64,000 nt of DNA from Sphingobacterium sp. R2 (GTDB lineage: Bacteria > Bacteroidota > Bacteroidia > Sphingobacteriales > Sphingobacteriaceae). The stretch spans positions 1,984,001 to 2,048,000 of the forward strand of contig NZ_CP142884.1 of the NCBI RefSeq assembly GCF_040760075.1, read 5' to 3'. The position numbers and the translations under genes are program-made. The notes beneath the pieces are model-generated. The model ran no database searches. It saw only the letters and a program-made list of their open reading frames with translations, and was not told the origin of the DNA. Shown here piece by piece: positions 25,325-35,104 of this stretch (within the stretch, counting starts at the first letter, position 1; every line of letters begins with the position of its first letter).

Positions 25325-27423
25325 TTAAAAGAATTTCACTCTATTGTCAATGATTTCAGCTTTGTCTTGTAATGCGCGGAAAATAGATCCCCACGCGCGT
25401 TGTGCTTTAGCTGCAAGCATTTGTTTCTTTTGTCCGTTGATATCGGAAATAGCGGCAGGATTGGTAAAACCGTTTACCTGTACGACATAAACTCCTGTAC
25501 TTCCTTCAATCGCTTTGGAAGGTTTATTCGGCTGTAGTCCAAAAACGGTACCAACAACCTTGTTTTCCAATGCAACACCAGGGATAACTGGGTTTGCAAA
25601 GACAACATTTTCAACGTTAATCGCTGATTTACCCACTTTTTGAGCAACTTGATCGATAGAAGATGCACCTGCTAAAGCTTTGTCAAATTTCTCTTTCAAA
25701 ATCTTCGCTTTAACCATATTTCTTACTGCAGGCTCGATATCTTTTTTAACGGCTTCCAAAGAAAGTGTTCCTTTAGGTTGTATATCAACCAGACTTGCTA
25801 AGATATAAGAAGTTTCAGTCTCAAATACTTTGTCCGAGATGTCGCCTTTTTTAGCATCAAAAGCCCATTTAATTAAATCACGCGGTGCTTCATTACCATC
25901 TAATACATTGTCCATCGCTGTTACACGTGAAGCTGTTTTTGCTTCTAAACCAAGTTTTTTCGCTTCCTGAGCAAAGTTCTGTGCTGTAGCTGCAGATAAG
26001 AATGCTGTTGCTTTGCTATGCGCATTGTTCAACGTTTCTTTTCCACTGCTGATCACTTTATCAATAATGGCAACTTTCGCATATTTTGAACTTCCTGTTT
26101 GCTTTTCAATTTTGATAATATGCACACCAAATTGCGATTTCACAACTTTGATATCACCTGTTTTTCCTTCGAATACAGCATTCTCAAACTCAGGAACCAT
26201 ACGACCTCTTGTGAATGTCCCTAGTTCACCACCATTTGTTTTGCTTTCTGGATCTTTGCTAAACTGAACTGCAAGCGCTGCAAAATTGTCTCCTTTTTGA
26301 ATCAAACCTTTGATCGAGTCAGCTTTTGCCAGTGCTTTATCAACACCACCTTCAGCTGTAGGATCCAATAAGATATGAGATGCTTTTACGGAGTCAGGAC
26401 TTACGATCGTAGAAACAACTTTTGCGATTTCATACGCGTTGTTGTTTAAAAAAGGTCCGACTGTTGTGCCAGCAGCAACGTTGAATACAACGGAATCCAA
26501 AGAAGGACTCAACTGTCCTTTTTTCACATACGTGAACGGATATTTGTTGTCTGAATTGATCGAAGCAAACAGGGAGTCGTCTTTGGCAACGATTAAATCC
26601 TGTTTCAATTTGTTGATGGTCTCTTTCACCGCCAAAGAATCTTTAGCAAGAGGTTTTGCATCTACAGTTACATATTGAATTGCACGAGTTTCTTCTTGCG
26701 TTTTGAACATGTTTTTATGTTCATCATAATATTCTTGGTAATCAGCATCCGTCAATTTAGCATCTGCGTCTTTGACAGAAGCATAATCTAAAAGAATGTA
26801 CTTGAAGTTTGCCAATTTATTGCGCTCTTGGTATTCTTCGTTTGCTTCCAATGAAGTAACGTATACGCTATTGGAAAGCAACTCGCCGTATTTGCTGCTT
26901 AAACGTTCATCTCTGACGCCTTCAAGTAGGGTATTCCATTGATCGTAGACAGCAGGATTATTATTCACCTGCCCTAAGAAGGTCATCAATTGACTATGGT
27001 CAAACTGTCCCGTTTGTGGGTTAGTAAAAGCTTGAACGATTTGAGGTGAAGGATTTGGCCCTTTTACTAAATCATTTAACTCTTCTTTACCGACAGTCAA
27101 ACCGATTTTTTCAATCTCTTTTTTCAAGATCTCTCTTGACAAAAATTGATTCCAAACTTGTTGAACAGCGTATGTTCTCATTTGAGGAGTCACTGCGCCT
27201 CCCATTTGTTGTTTGAACATTTCTTCTGTTTGTTCAACTTGTTGATTGAACGCAGGATATTCAATTTCAGTTCCGTTGACTTCCCCTACACGATTTTGAT
27301 GTCTCGCCCAAAAAGGAGCTCCCCCCGAACGACATCGCCTAGTAAAAATGCTAAAATTGCGATAGCCATAGCTGCGGTCAAGATGACACCCGCTTTGTTA
27401 CGCAAAAAGCCCATTAATCCCAT
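25325..27423 (-). pseudogene. PpiD-like peptidylprolyl isomerase / SurA N-terminal protein, frameshifted near the 5' end
   Basis: A membrane-anchored periplasmic foldase of about 698 residues when the frame is repaired. The true start is ATG at 27423 (MGLMGFLRNKAGVIL), followed by a membrane anchor (AAMAIAILAFLLGDVV). After codon 33 the frame breaks in a six-G run (27321-27326) and stops at a TAG ending at 27286. Restoring the frame gives RGGAPFWARHQNRVGEVNG, family-like, and then the long 631-residue frame (SurA N-terminal region, parvulin domain at about 290-385 of that frame with ASHILLDP and SQFGVHIIKIE). The first ATG of the long frame (27220) would lack the anchor. It could be a sequencing error, a true mutation or phase variation. 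Confidence 0.85.
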
Positions 27424-27668
27424 AGTCTGCTTATTGTGTTTATATTGTGTAAATACTTGTATTTCGTTAATTTATGCATAGCATAGCAAAATGCGGTGCA
27501 AGATACAATTTTTATAAAAAAAAATGGAATATTTTCCTGAATGTAGCAAAACAAATTTCAAAAATAATTGTATAAACCGGAGTTCTTTATTCCTTTTTTG
27601 TTTAATAGATTCGTTATAAAAGACTTAATCGTATAAACAAACGATCGATAGGGGAGGTTTGAACCCTA

Positions 27669-28298
27669 TTATTTTCCCAAAGAAGGGAATAGATTGTTGT
27701 TGGTGATAATGGTGTAGCCAGTGGCATTTGCTATATTGACATGTTTGAAATCTTTGTCTGAAGTAAATGATGACCCCTGTAAGTTGCCCCGATTATCGCG
27801 AAAGAAAGCCGTTATCGGAACGTGATTATAAAATATCCTGTTGCTGTTGCTATCAACTTGACTTTCGTCATAGATGATTTCTTCAGTTTTGATGATAGAT
27901 CCGTCAGCCATCGTTACTACAACGTTTTTTGTGAAAGTGGTCGTCTTCTCTTTTTCCCTACGAATGGCGTGGTCGGAGGTGATGCGTTGCGTTTCCTTTA
28001 AATTGTCATCGTAAAAGATTATTTTGATGCTTTTTGGAAATTCGTATACTTCGGTACTATCGTGTTTGATACGCATTTCAGGAGCGGTAAGATTGGCTTT
28101 TACCCGTGTCGAATCGCTATAGATGATGTCTACATGACGTGAGATGTCGACCGCCTCTTCCTTTTTCATGTTGGCAATCCGGTCCACCTCTTTTAAATCA
28201 GGTTCACAGGAGGTCAATGAGAGCGCCCCTAGTAAAGATACGATTACTAGGGGCGATATATTTTGGATTATGGTTGAAGCAAAGGTCTTGCGTACCAT
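27669..28298 (-). CDS. lptC: LPS export periplasmic protein LptC
   Basis: LptC is the bitopic or lipid-anchored part of the bridge that moves lipopolysaccharide from the inner membrane complex to LptA. The sequence is 209 residues from ATG 28298 (MVRKTFASTIIQN). A lipobox-like LLGALSLTSCEPD suggests a lipoprotein, as is usual in Bacteroidota. The beta-jellyroll region includes PKSIKIIFYDDN, ITSDHAIRREKEK and GSIIKTEEIIYDE. It starts 4 bases after the stop of the upstream outer-membrane protein gene. The longer frame to 28337 overlaps that gene and is rejected. Confidence 0.88.
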   Translation of the reverse strand: MVRKTFASTIIQNISPLVIVSLLGALSLTSCEPDLKEVDRIANMKKEEAVDISRHVDIIYSDSTRVKANLTAPEMRIKHDSTEVYEFPKSIKIIFYDDNLKETQRITSDHAIRREKEKTTTFTKNVVVTMADGSIIKTEEIIYDESQVDSNSNRIFYNHVPITAFFRDNRGNLQGSSFTSDKDFKHVNIANATGYTIITNNNLFPSLGK

Positions 28299-28302
28299 CG
28301 GA

Positions 28303-29628
28303 TTAATCAAATTGTGTTCTTCTAAACCAGCGGTCATTTAAGGTAAAGCCTATATTAAAGTTAATATAACGTTCACGTAAGAGGCTATTGCTGATTTTGC
28401 CCATTTGCCCAAATTCTGCTGAAAAGTTTATTTTAGAGAAAGCTCCCGAAAATTGATTTCTTGCAAACGGGAAACCAACACCAACAGTAACAGCCATATC
28501 GTTGATATTTTGGTTACTTAGGAAATATTGCGTTTTGTTATATCTAAATCCAAGCCGATAATCTACTCGGTTCAAATACCTAAGCGAAGTGACATCGGGG
28601 GTAATTTGACCGCCAATCGCTACGCCGTAATTCTTGCGAAGCTCATTTTCTCCTTTTCTAGTCTGAAATCTCGACCAATCTGCGTATTTAAAATCAGCAC
28701 CAACTAACCAGCGGTTGCTACGCGCAAGCGTGATACCGACATTATGCTTCAGTGGAAGGGTCAAATGTCTGCTACTGCGGTCAGAAATAAAGGTACTGTC
28801 CAACGGGATATTTTGGTTGTCCGGATCAGAAGAAGGGGTAGTTCTCGTATTAAATATTGTTGTTCTCTCTTTAATATCATTATTCAATGAACCAGAGTAA
28901 CCAAAGGTCAGTGAATATTCCTTATTTAATGGTTGCTCGTATTGTAAACCATAATCAAAGATAATACCTTGTATTTCGCGTTTATTCTGTTGCTGGGTAT
29001 TCAATGCTCCCGATGAAGGGAGAAATTCTACACGGCTATAATCATTTAAGGTTCCAAATAGATAAGACATGTTGGCACCGATACTCAGGCCTTTCACGAT
29101 GCGTACCCCCCAACCAGCATAGGCTTTTGTCAAACCACCTTCGCCGGTGAAAACTTTTGTGTAAGGATCAGCATTTGAAGTTCCTGTTGAAGATGTCCGA
29201 TAACCAATATCGGAGTAGGGAAGAATACCCAAACTGATCCCGCCAAATCGTTTCATGGGGAAAGTCATGGTGATGTGGCTAAAGGCAAAGTCAGCCGTGT
29301 TATCTGATCTGGTTGTTGAATTTAATTGTGTGTAATTGCCATATAGACCAGCATCAAAGGTGGTAAACTGTGTGGCAGAGTAAGATGCAGGATTGCTCGG
29401 GTTGGTGTTGTATACGCCATTGATTCTTCGGATAGCGGTATTCACACCCCCCATACCTCTATATTGTGGCAATAAATCCTCTCGCATCTGACCAAGTCCA
29501 AATTGAGAGTAGGGTGATGCGGATGTCGTTTTTTGGGCAAATGCGGTAGTAGAACTAGCTAAAATTCCCCCTGCTAACAACAGTTGGAGTGATTTATTTC
29601 TTAGAGAGCTTGTAAAGCGTTTCTGCAT
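28303..29628 (-). CDS. outer-membrane beta-barrel protein, putative
   Basis: A 441-residue exported protein with a signal peptide (LLLAGGILASSTTAFAQ). It has alternating hydrophobic strands rich in Gly, Tyr and Asn and a C-terminal strand NFNIGFTLNDRWF that ends in aromatic residues, as in outer-membrane barrels. The N-terminal SPYSQFGLGQMREDLLPQYRGMGG is a conserved pattern in Bacteroidota proteins found next to lptC. I cannot name the function; a link to LPS or fatty-acid-type transport is only suggested by context. ATG 29628 is preferred over TTG 29634. Confidence 0.75.
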   Translation of the reverse strand: MQKRFTSSLRNKSLQLLLAGGILASSTTAFAQKTTSASPYSQFGLGQMREDLLPQYRGMGGVNTAIRRINGVYNTNPSNPASYSATQFTTFDAGLYGNYTQLNSTTRSDNTADFAFSHITMTFPMKRFGGISLGILPYSDIGYRTSSTGTSNADPYTKVFTGEGGLTKAYAGWGVRIVKGLSIGANMSYLFGTLNDYSRVEFLPSSGALNTQQQNKREIQGIIFDYGLQYEQPLNKEYSLTFGYSGSLNNDIKERTTIFNTRTTPSSDPDNQNIPLDSTFISDRSSRHLTLPLKHNVGITLARSNRWLVGADFKYADWSRFQTRKGENELRKNYGVAIGGQITPDVTSLRYLNRVDYRLGFRYNKTQYFLSNQNINDMAVTVGVGFPFARNQFSGAFSKINFSAEFGQMGKISNSLLRERYINFNIGFTLNDRWFRRTQFD

Positions 29629-29803
29629 GGTCAATCTATAAAATTGAGAAACTAATGTTTATTTAGTTTTAGTGAAATTTTCGAGTTATTTGACTCTGAT
29701 ATTAAATGTTCTTTGCTTTTAATCGCATACAAAACTATTCAATTTTTGCGAGCTTGTTAAGCCGATTTTGTTAAAAAAGGTTAAACGCTTATTGTACAAG
29801 GCT

Positions 29804-30787
29804 TTAGAAAAACTGAAAGTAGATTATCGTGAGTGTTATAATGGCGTATACGACCTCAAAAAACCATTTCTTTTTGGCATAAGTGAAATAGTAAGCCATA
29901 TAGATGGCGATAGAAGGTGCACAAAGTAAAAAATGGGCTTCAGTTAGTTTTTTATTCCAGTAGAATGACACTACCGCCAGGCATAACATAAAGAACAACA
30001 GTTGAAATGACTTGCGAATATGCACGACACTTTTAAAAAAGTTGTCTTTTAAGACCATTAAGAAGAGTATTAAAGTAAAGATGACCGGTACAAGTACCAG
30101 ATAGTCGACTAATTGAATACGGATAGCCGTAGGAAATTTGTACGTAAACGGCAGCCAAATCGTATAAAACTGCTCCATTTTGCCCATCCAGAGATAGATT
30201 ACCGCCAAGATAAAATACACCGTGGCCAAGCCGAGTAGAGGGGTGATCCATTCGCGCCAGTTGAACGGTCTGAAAATGAGTAATCCTATCCACAGTAAGC
30301 CAAACATGCTTAAGAATGGAAAGTAGACCAAGCTTCCAATGCCTACAATCATACCAAGATCAAACATTTCGGCTTTAACATCCGTCTGCCGATATAAGGA
30401 GAGCAACTTGCTTAACATCCATATCGAAATAAAATTACAGATCAGCGTTGGAGATAGCACTAGAAATGGTAAAAACAGGCTGGCCAATGTCATGTACATC
30501 AAAGCGACCAGAAAGCTAGGTTTCCCGAGTAAGTTAAAATGGCTTGTGATGCGATTGAGTAGTGTCGCCTGGAAGATGGTTAAGATCAGCGTAATAAAAA
30601 CATTGGTAGCAGGAGAAAGGTTGATTAAATTATTTTCTCCCAATAGATTGCCCAATGCAGGTTCAAAAATTACAGAGTCAAGTTTATCGGGAAGGTGCAA
30701 AAATATTCCTAAGCATAGCACAAAGCCTACGAGCGATAGAAATAAAATATTAATGGGTGAATAATTTCTAAACTGACTGATAATCAT
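29804..30787 (-). CDS. DUF6427 polytopic membrane protein
   Basis: A 327-residue protein with about nine hydrophobic helices, starting MIISQFRNYSPINILFL. The early F-R-x-x-S-P-I-N motif and the FLSMFGLLWIGLLIFRPFNWREWI segment match a family I recall as DUF6427, found in Bacteroidota. No enzymatic motif is visible. The ATG at 30787 is chosen over a TTG at 30799. It lies 18 bases after the ccmD-like gene on the same strand and may belong to that transcript. Function unknown. Confidence 0.7.
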   Translation of the reverse strand: MIISQFRNYSPINILFLSLVGFVLCLGIFLHLPDKLDSVIFEPALGNLLGENNLINLSPATNVFITLILTIFQATLLNRITSHFNLLGKPSFLVALMYMTLASLFLPFLVLSPTLICNFISIWMLSKLLSLYRQTDVKAEMFDLGMIVGIGSLVYFPFLSMFGLLWIGLLIFRPFNWREWITPLLGLATVYFILAVIYLWMGKMEQFYTIWLPFTYKFPTAIRIQLVDYLVLVPVIFTLILFLMVLKDNFFKSVVHIRKSFQLLFFMLCLAVVSFYWNKKLTEAHFLLCAPSIAIYMAYYFTYAKKKWFFEVVYAIITLTIIYFQFF

Positions 30788-30805
30788 GGTGTTGATCAAT
30801 ATGTG

Positions 30806-31015
30806 CTATTTATTCTTTTTTTCCAATTTGCTGATACGGCGATCGAGCAAGAAAAGAAAGAAAGCCAAACCTAGAAAAATGACCAACATGACCAATACAA
30901 CAACGTAGATCTTACCTTCGCTACGTAACCCAGTCGCCATCTCGACATCATCTTGTGCAAATGTGCTCAAAGTCGATAAGAGTAGTAAGGCGATTGACAA
31001 TGTTATTTTTTTCAT
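30806..31015 (-). CDS. CcmD-like small membrane protein
   Basis: A 69-residue protein with an N-terminal signal-like segment (MKKITLSIALLLLSTLS), a second hydrophobic helix (YVVVLVMLVIFLGLAFFLFLL) and a basic coiled tail (DRRISKLEKKNK). This layout fits the CcmD family of Bacteroidota. CcmD stabilises the CcmABC heme-loading complex. Its position just after ccmB and ccmC supports the call, since sequence alone is too short to decide. Confidence 0.75.
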   Translation of the reverse strand: MKKITLSIALLLLSTLSTFAQDDVEMATGLRSEGKIYVVVLVMLVIFLGLAFFLFLLDRRISKLEKKNK

Positions 31016-31164
31016 TTGTTTAAAAAATTATTCGTATCGCTTTCAGTGTTATACAAGATTCGATACACGTTATTTAAATTATGTAATACCCTATTTTTTT
31101 TTATGGATTAAGCTTTAGCCGATTTCTCTATTTTAGAAACAAAGCATCGGATTAGCATTCAATT

Positions 31165-31827
31165 CTATGCATTTAAATCTTTCCTTTCGAGCAAGCGTAC
31201 CCTATAGCGCATAGTACAGATCCAGGTGGCTATTAAAATCCATCCAATAACAGAACTGTAGAAGGTCGGGCGTAGTTCGTTACTCATTTGAAGATCAGCA
31301 AATGTGCCATTCCCCCCGCTACCAGGGTGTAGCGAATCTGTTAGTTTGGGTAAGATATAGATAAGTACAATGATAATCGGAAAGGCAAAAATATTGTATA
31401 CTGCAGAAATCTTCGCTCTTTTTTGTTCTTCTTCCAATGCATTTCTGAGAACAAGGTATGCGAGATACATCAATGTTGCGATCGCAGAGCCATTTAGTTT
31501 CGGGTCGTTTGGCCACGGCTCACCCCAGGTGATATTTGCCCATAGCATACCCGTTGCAAGTCCTAAAAAGCAGAACGTGATACCCGTGTTTACGGCCTCT
31601 ATAGCCATTAGATCATAGGCTTGTTTTCCGGTATTGAGGTATTTAATGCTGTATACTACAGAAACCAAATACATCGAAATCATAGCAAACCACATCGGAA
31701 CATGAAAATAGACATTACGTATGCTTTCATGTAGGATAAATAGACGGGGAACAGGGCCTAAAAGCCCATTAATAATAACACCACAAATAATCACTACCGC
31801 TAATACTTTCCACCATTTTTTTCTCAT
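31165..31827 (-). CDS. ccmC: cytochrome c biogenesis protein CcmC (CcsA family)
   Basis: CcmC presents heme at the periplasmic face and loads it onto the chaperone CcmE. It has 220 residues and six predicted helices. The tryptophan-rich heme-handling motif appears as ANITWGEPWPNDPKLNG. His residues at the ends of neighbouring helices (FILHESIRNVYFHVPMW) match the axial ligand positions of the family. It follows the CcmB gene with a 37-base gap. Confidence 0.9.
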   Translation of the reverse strand: MRKKWWKVLAVVIICGVIINGLLGPVPRLFILHESIRNVYFHVPMWFAMISMYLVSVVYSIKYLNTGKQAYDLMAIEAVNTGITFCFLGLATGMLWANITWGEPWPNDPKLNGSAIATLMYLAYLVLRNALEEEQKRAKISAVYNIFAFPIIIVLIYILPKLTDSLHPGSGGNGTFADLQMSNELRPTFYSSVIGWILIATWICTMRYRVRLLERKDLNA

Positions 31828-31864
31828 GGTTATATTGAATTTAGTTTTTCGTCAATGCTTCTAT

Positions 31865-32524
31865 TTAATCTCGCCAAAGGTACGGAAATAACAACAAAGA
31901 AATAGTGATGGTGATTACATTAATTGCGAGTAATACGATTATTTCTTTACTGCTTGAAGCTCTTTCCAAACCTTCAATTGCATTGCGAGATAGCTTTATT
32001 AAGACGATCAATAGGGGGATAATTGCTGGAAAGCTAAGTATTGCCATTAGCGTACTGTTGTTTCCTGCTTTGGAGCTAATTCCAGAAATCATGGTAAATA
32101 CAGTGGAAAAGCTAATGCTTCCGAGCATGACCGATAAGAAGTAGAGTATCGGATCGCCGATGGGATTTTTGAATATGGTTGAATACACAAAATAGGCGAT
32201 GGTAGCCAATAGTATCATCACCATCATATTGTAGATGATTTTTGCTAAAATGATCGCTCTAGGGTCAACTAGTGAGTAGTAGTAGAGTTGCCGGTTGGGG
32301 TTTTCTTGGACGAAGCTTTTGTTGATCGCATTGATTGAAGCGAAAAGCATAATAATCCAAAACAATGCATTCCAAGTAGTCGTATCAACTGATTTAAATG
32401 CTTGATAGCAGACGAAAACAGTTGATACGACATATAGTAGAATTCCGTTAATAGCATATTTTGAACGCCATTCCAGAATGATGTCTTTCCGAATTAAAGT
32501 TTTTACTTGTTGCATCAACGTCAT
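31865..32524 (-). CDS. ccmB: heme exporter membrane subunit CcmB
   Basis: The integral membrane subunit of the CcmAB ABC transporter that drives heme transfer to CcmE. Family features are the N-terminal LIRKDIILEWRSKYA, six hydrophobic helices and a conserved NKSFVQENPNRQLYYY loop. Length about 219. Starts at 32524 or 32515 are both possible; the TTG at 32533 is less likely. The partner ATPase CcmA is not next to it; the nearby ABC protein at 33105 is an exporter with fused membrane domain, not CcmA. Confidence 0.9.
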   Translation of the reverse strand: MTLMQQVKTLIRKDIILEWRSKYAINGILLYVVSTVFVCYQAFKSVDTTTWNALFWIIMLFASINAINKSFVQENPNRQLYYYSLVDPRAIILAKIIYNMMVMILLATIAYFVYSTIFKNPIGDPILYFLSVMLGSISFSTVFTMISGISSKAGNNSTLMAILSFPAIIPLLIVLIKLSRNAIEGLERASSSKEIIVLLAINVITITISLLLFPYLWRD

Positions 32525-32602
32525 ATGCAGCAAAGATACAAATGTATTTTAACCACGATAGTGACCAGCAACATCAATTCCTAAAAAAGACGTTATTTTT
32601 AC

Positions 32603-33001
32603 TTATACGTTAGAAATTTTAGACTTCGCAGCATCAGTTGTATCATCGATTTTGCTTGCCATGTTTTGAGCTGCGCCGTTAGCGTGTTCTAAAGCTTCTC
32701 TGCCAGCTTCTTTCGCCTTGTTTTTTAGTGCATCCGCATCTTCTGTCGCCTTGTTGAAGGCAGCCTGAGCTTTCGATTTTAAATTATCTAATTCAGATGA
32801 AGCTTTATTGGCTAATTTTTGTGCTTTCTTAGCTTCTTTCTTAGAAAGATCTTTCAATGATTTAGTTAAGCTTTTAATGCCATCATTTGCACGATCTAAT
32901 TGTTTTTTTCCGTCATCAGTTCCTAAAAGATACCATGCAGCAGCTCCCGCAGCCAATCCTACCAAAGCAAATGCTACTAATCCATTTTTGCTATTTTTCA
33001 T
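32603..33001 (-). CDS. YtxH-like membrane-anchored helical protein
   Basis: A 132-residue protein with a short N-terminal membrane segment (GLVAFALVGLAAGAAAWYLL) followed by a long Lys/Ala/Glu-rich helix with coiled-coil character (LKDLSKKEAKKAQKLANKAS). The GTDDGKKQL turn after the membrane helix is typical of YtxH-type stress proteins. The role is unknown; the family is often linked to general or envelope stress. It is monocistronic. Confidence 0.75.
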   Translation of the reverse strand: MKNSKNGLVAFALVGLAAGAAAWYLLGTDDGKKQLDRANDGIKSLTKSLKDLSKKEAKKAQKLANKASSELDNLKSKAQAAFNKATEDADALKNKAKEAGREALEHANGAAQNMASKIDDTTDAAKSKISNV

Positions 33002-33104
33002 AATTCCTCTATTTTGTTATATATTCAAATGATAATCAAGTATGATACCAAATGAACAATCACAGGGTGATTTTGTTTAAAAAGAATCAATAATTAACAA
33101 AATT

Positions 33105-34940
33105 TTACATATCGATCTTTTGCTGTTTCGATTGGAGGTTGTAGAGGTGTTGATAGAGGCCGCTTTCTTTTTGGAGCAGCTCAAAGTGGGTGCCGCTTTC
33201 CGATACGATGCCATTTTCGACAACGATAATTTTATCGGCATCGATGATGGTAGATAATCTATGCGCAATGATAATCGAAGTACGTCCGCGCATTAATTCT
33301 TCCAATGCCTCTTGTACCTGGCGCTCAGATTCTGAATCTAGTGATGAAGTGGCCTCGTCTAAGATAAGAATGGCAGGGTCTTTTAACAGTGCGCGTGCAA
33401 TAGCTATTCGCTGGCGTTGCCCGCCAGAGAGTTTAACCCCGCGTTCCCCAACGAGCGTGTTATAGCCTTCCGGGAAATTCAGGATAAATTGGTGTGCATT
33501 GGCACGTTTAGCAGCGGCAATAACTTCGTCTTCTGATGCATCGAGTTTGCCATACGCAATATTTTCGCGTATAGTTCCTCCAAACAGCAATACATCCTGC
33601 GGTACAATAGCGACCTGATTACGGATATCGCTTAATGTAAAATCGGATGCTGGTCTGTCGTCGTAGCAGACTTCACCTGTATTGACCGTGTAGAATTGTA
33701 AGATCAATGAAGCGATTGTTGATTTTCCTGTCCCACTTGGTCCGACTATGGCAATTTTATCTCCTGCACGGGCCGTAAAGTTGATGTCTTTTAGAATTTC
33801 AATATCGGGACGACTTGGGTAGGCAAAGGAAACATGATTGAAGCTTAGTTTGCCGGTCATTATTTGGTGAACTTCTTTACAATTCGGCTTCACATTGAGG
33901 TTTTCTTGAGGTTCATCCAAAATTTCCAAAATGCGTTCACTTGCCCCTAAGGAGCGTTGGATATTGGCGTAGAGTTCAGGAAAACTGCCCATGGATCCTG
34001 CAACAAACATCGAGTATAGGATGTAGGTCGTCAGGTCGCCGACAGTCATTTCGTGGATAGCAACTAATGCTGCTCCATACCATATAACAGCGATTACTGC
34101 CCCAAAGATACAGAAGATGATAAATGAAGCAAATGCACCCCGAAAAGTTGCCCCTTTGACGGCAAGTTGGACGACAGAATCCATCTGTCTGCTATAACGG
34201 TTGAACTCGAAATATTCATTGACAAAAGCCTTCACATTGCTGATCCCTAATAAAGTCTCCTGAACGATACTGTTTGATTCAGCCATTTTGTCTTGGGCCT
34301 GTCTCGATAGTTCGCGGATAAATTTTCCAAAGATGATGGCCGCCACAACGATGATCGGTAAAATACAAAGGTTCATGAGAGCAAGTTTGGGCGATACCCA
34401 AACCAATAGGAAAACGCCAAAACAAAGACTGATCAACTGCCTTAGGATTTCAGCTAGTGTGGTGGTCAAGGTATCCTGGATCTGCGAAAGATCTGCAGAA
34501 AGCCGGCTGTTTAATTCCCCAACACGACGGTTGGCAAAAAATTCGATCGGTAAGGAAATCAGTTTAAGATAAGTATCCTTGCGGAGGGCCGCCAATGTAC
34601 GTTCTGCAATTTCAACAAAAATACGGATGCGAAAAAAAGAAACGACTGACAGAAAAGATAATATAATAAATGCAATGCCGCCGATGTAATATACTTCTGG
34701 AGGAAGCCAGAGATATTTTTGCTTACCTTGAGCAGCATCGATCATTGCCCCAAGTAGCGCTGGGAAAGCTAACATGGCTAAACTGGATAATACCAAGAAA
34801 AACATGCCTATTCCAAATTTAAACCGATAAGGTTTTAAATAGGTCAATAATTTTGCAGCTCTCAACAGGAGCTCCTTATTCAATTTTGGTTTTGGTAGAT
34901 CCTCTTCTTGTTTATTGCCGCTGTTGAATCCTCTTGCCAT
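33105..34940 (-). CDS. ABC exporter, fused membrane and ATPase domains (MsbA/multidrug type)
   Basis: A 611-residue half-transporter that works as a homodimer. Six helices cover about residues 35-325. The nucleotide-binding domain holds Walker A at 400-408 (GPSGTGKST), Q-loop near 448 (IVPQDV), signature at 504-508 (LSGGQ) and Walker B at 524-530 (ILILDEA), followed by the H-loop IIAHRLST. Such proteins flip lipids (lipid A-core in MsbA) or export drugs; the sequence does not decide between these. It stands alone with no adjacent periplasmic partner. Confidence 0.93.
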   Translation of the reverse strand: MARGFNSGNKQEEDLPKPKLNKELLLRAAKLLTYLKPYRFKFGIGMFFLVLSSLAMLAFPALLGAMIDAAQGKQKYLWLPPEVYYIGGIAFIILSFLSVVSFFRIRIFVEIAERTLAALRKDTYLKLISLPIEFFANRRVGELNSRLSADLSQIQDTLTTTLAEILRQLISLCFGVFLLVWVSPKLALMNLCILPIIVVAAIIFGKFIRELSRQAQDKMAESNSIVQETLLGISNVKAFVNEYFEFNRYSRQMDSVVQLAVKGATFRGAFASFIIFCIFGAVIAVIWYGAALVAIHEMTVGDLTTYILYSMFVAGSMGSFPELYANIQRSLGASERILEILDEPQENLNVKPNCKEVHQIMTGKLSFNHVSFAYPSRPDIEILKDINFTARAGDKIAIVGPSGTGKSTIASLILQFYTVNTGEVCYDDRPASDFTLSDIRNQVAIVPQDVLLFGGTIRENIAYGKLDASEDEVIAAAKRANAHQFILNFPEGYNTLVGERGVKLSGGQRQRIAIARALLKDPAILILDEATSSLDSESERQVQEALEELMRGRTSIIIAHRLSTIIDADKIIVVENGIVSESGTHFELLQKESGLYQHLYNLQSKQQKIDM

Positions 34941-35104
34941 ATCCGCTACTTCAAATTTTGTTGCGAGGACAAATGTAACGAGATTAAAAACAATTTGCTA
35001 TCATACTATAGTCAATTTTTTCACCAATAGGCTGACTTTTTATTATCCAATGACTGTTTAACTTGTTGACTATGGTGTCAATCCAGGCATTTGCCTATTG
35101 TATC

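Noticed and set aside
25325..27220. Intact ppiD starting at the ATG at 27220
   Set aside because: The frame is open and family-like for about 35 codons upstream of that ATG, and the anchor-encoding start lies at 27423 in another frame. The short version would be a truncated, cytoplasmic protein.
30339..30764. 141-codon plus-strand frame opposite the DUF6427 gene
   Set aside because: It is the shadow of a hydrophobic-protein gene on the other strand, and the product has no recognisable features.
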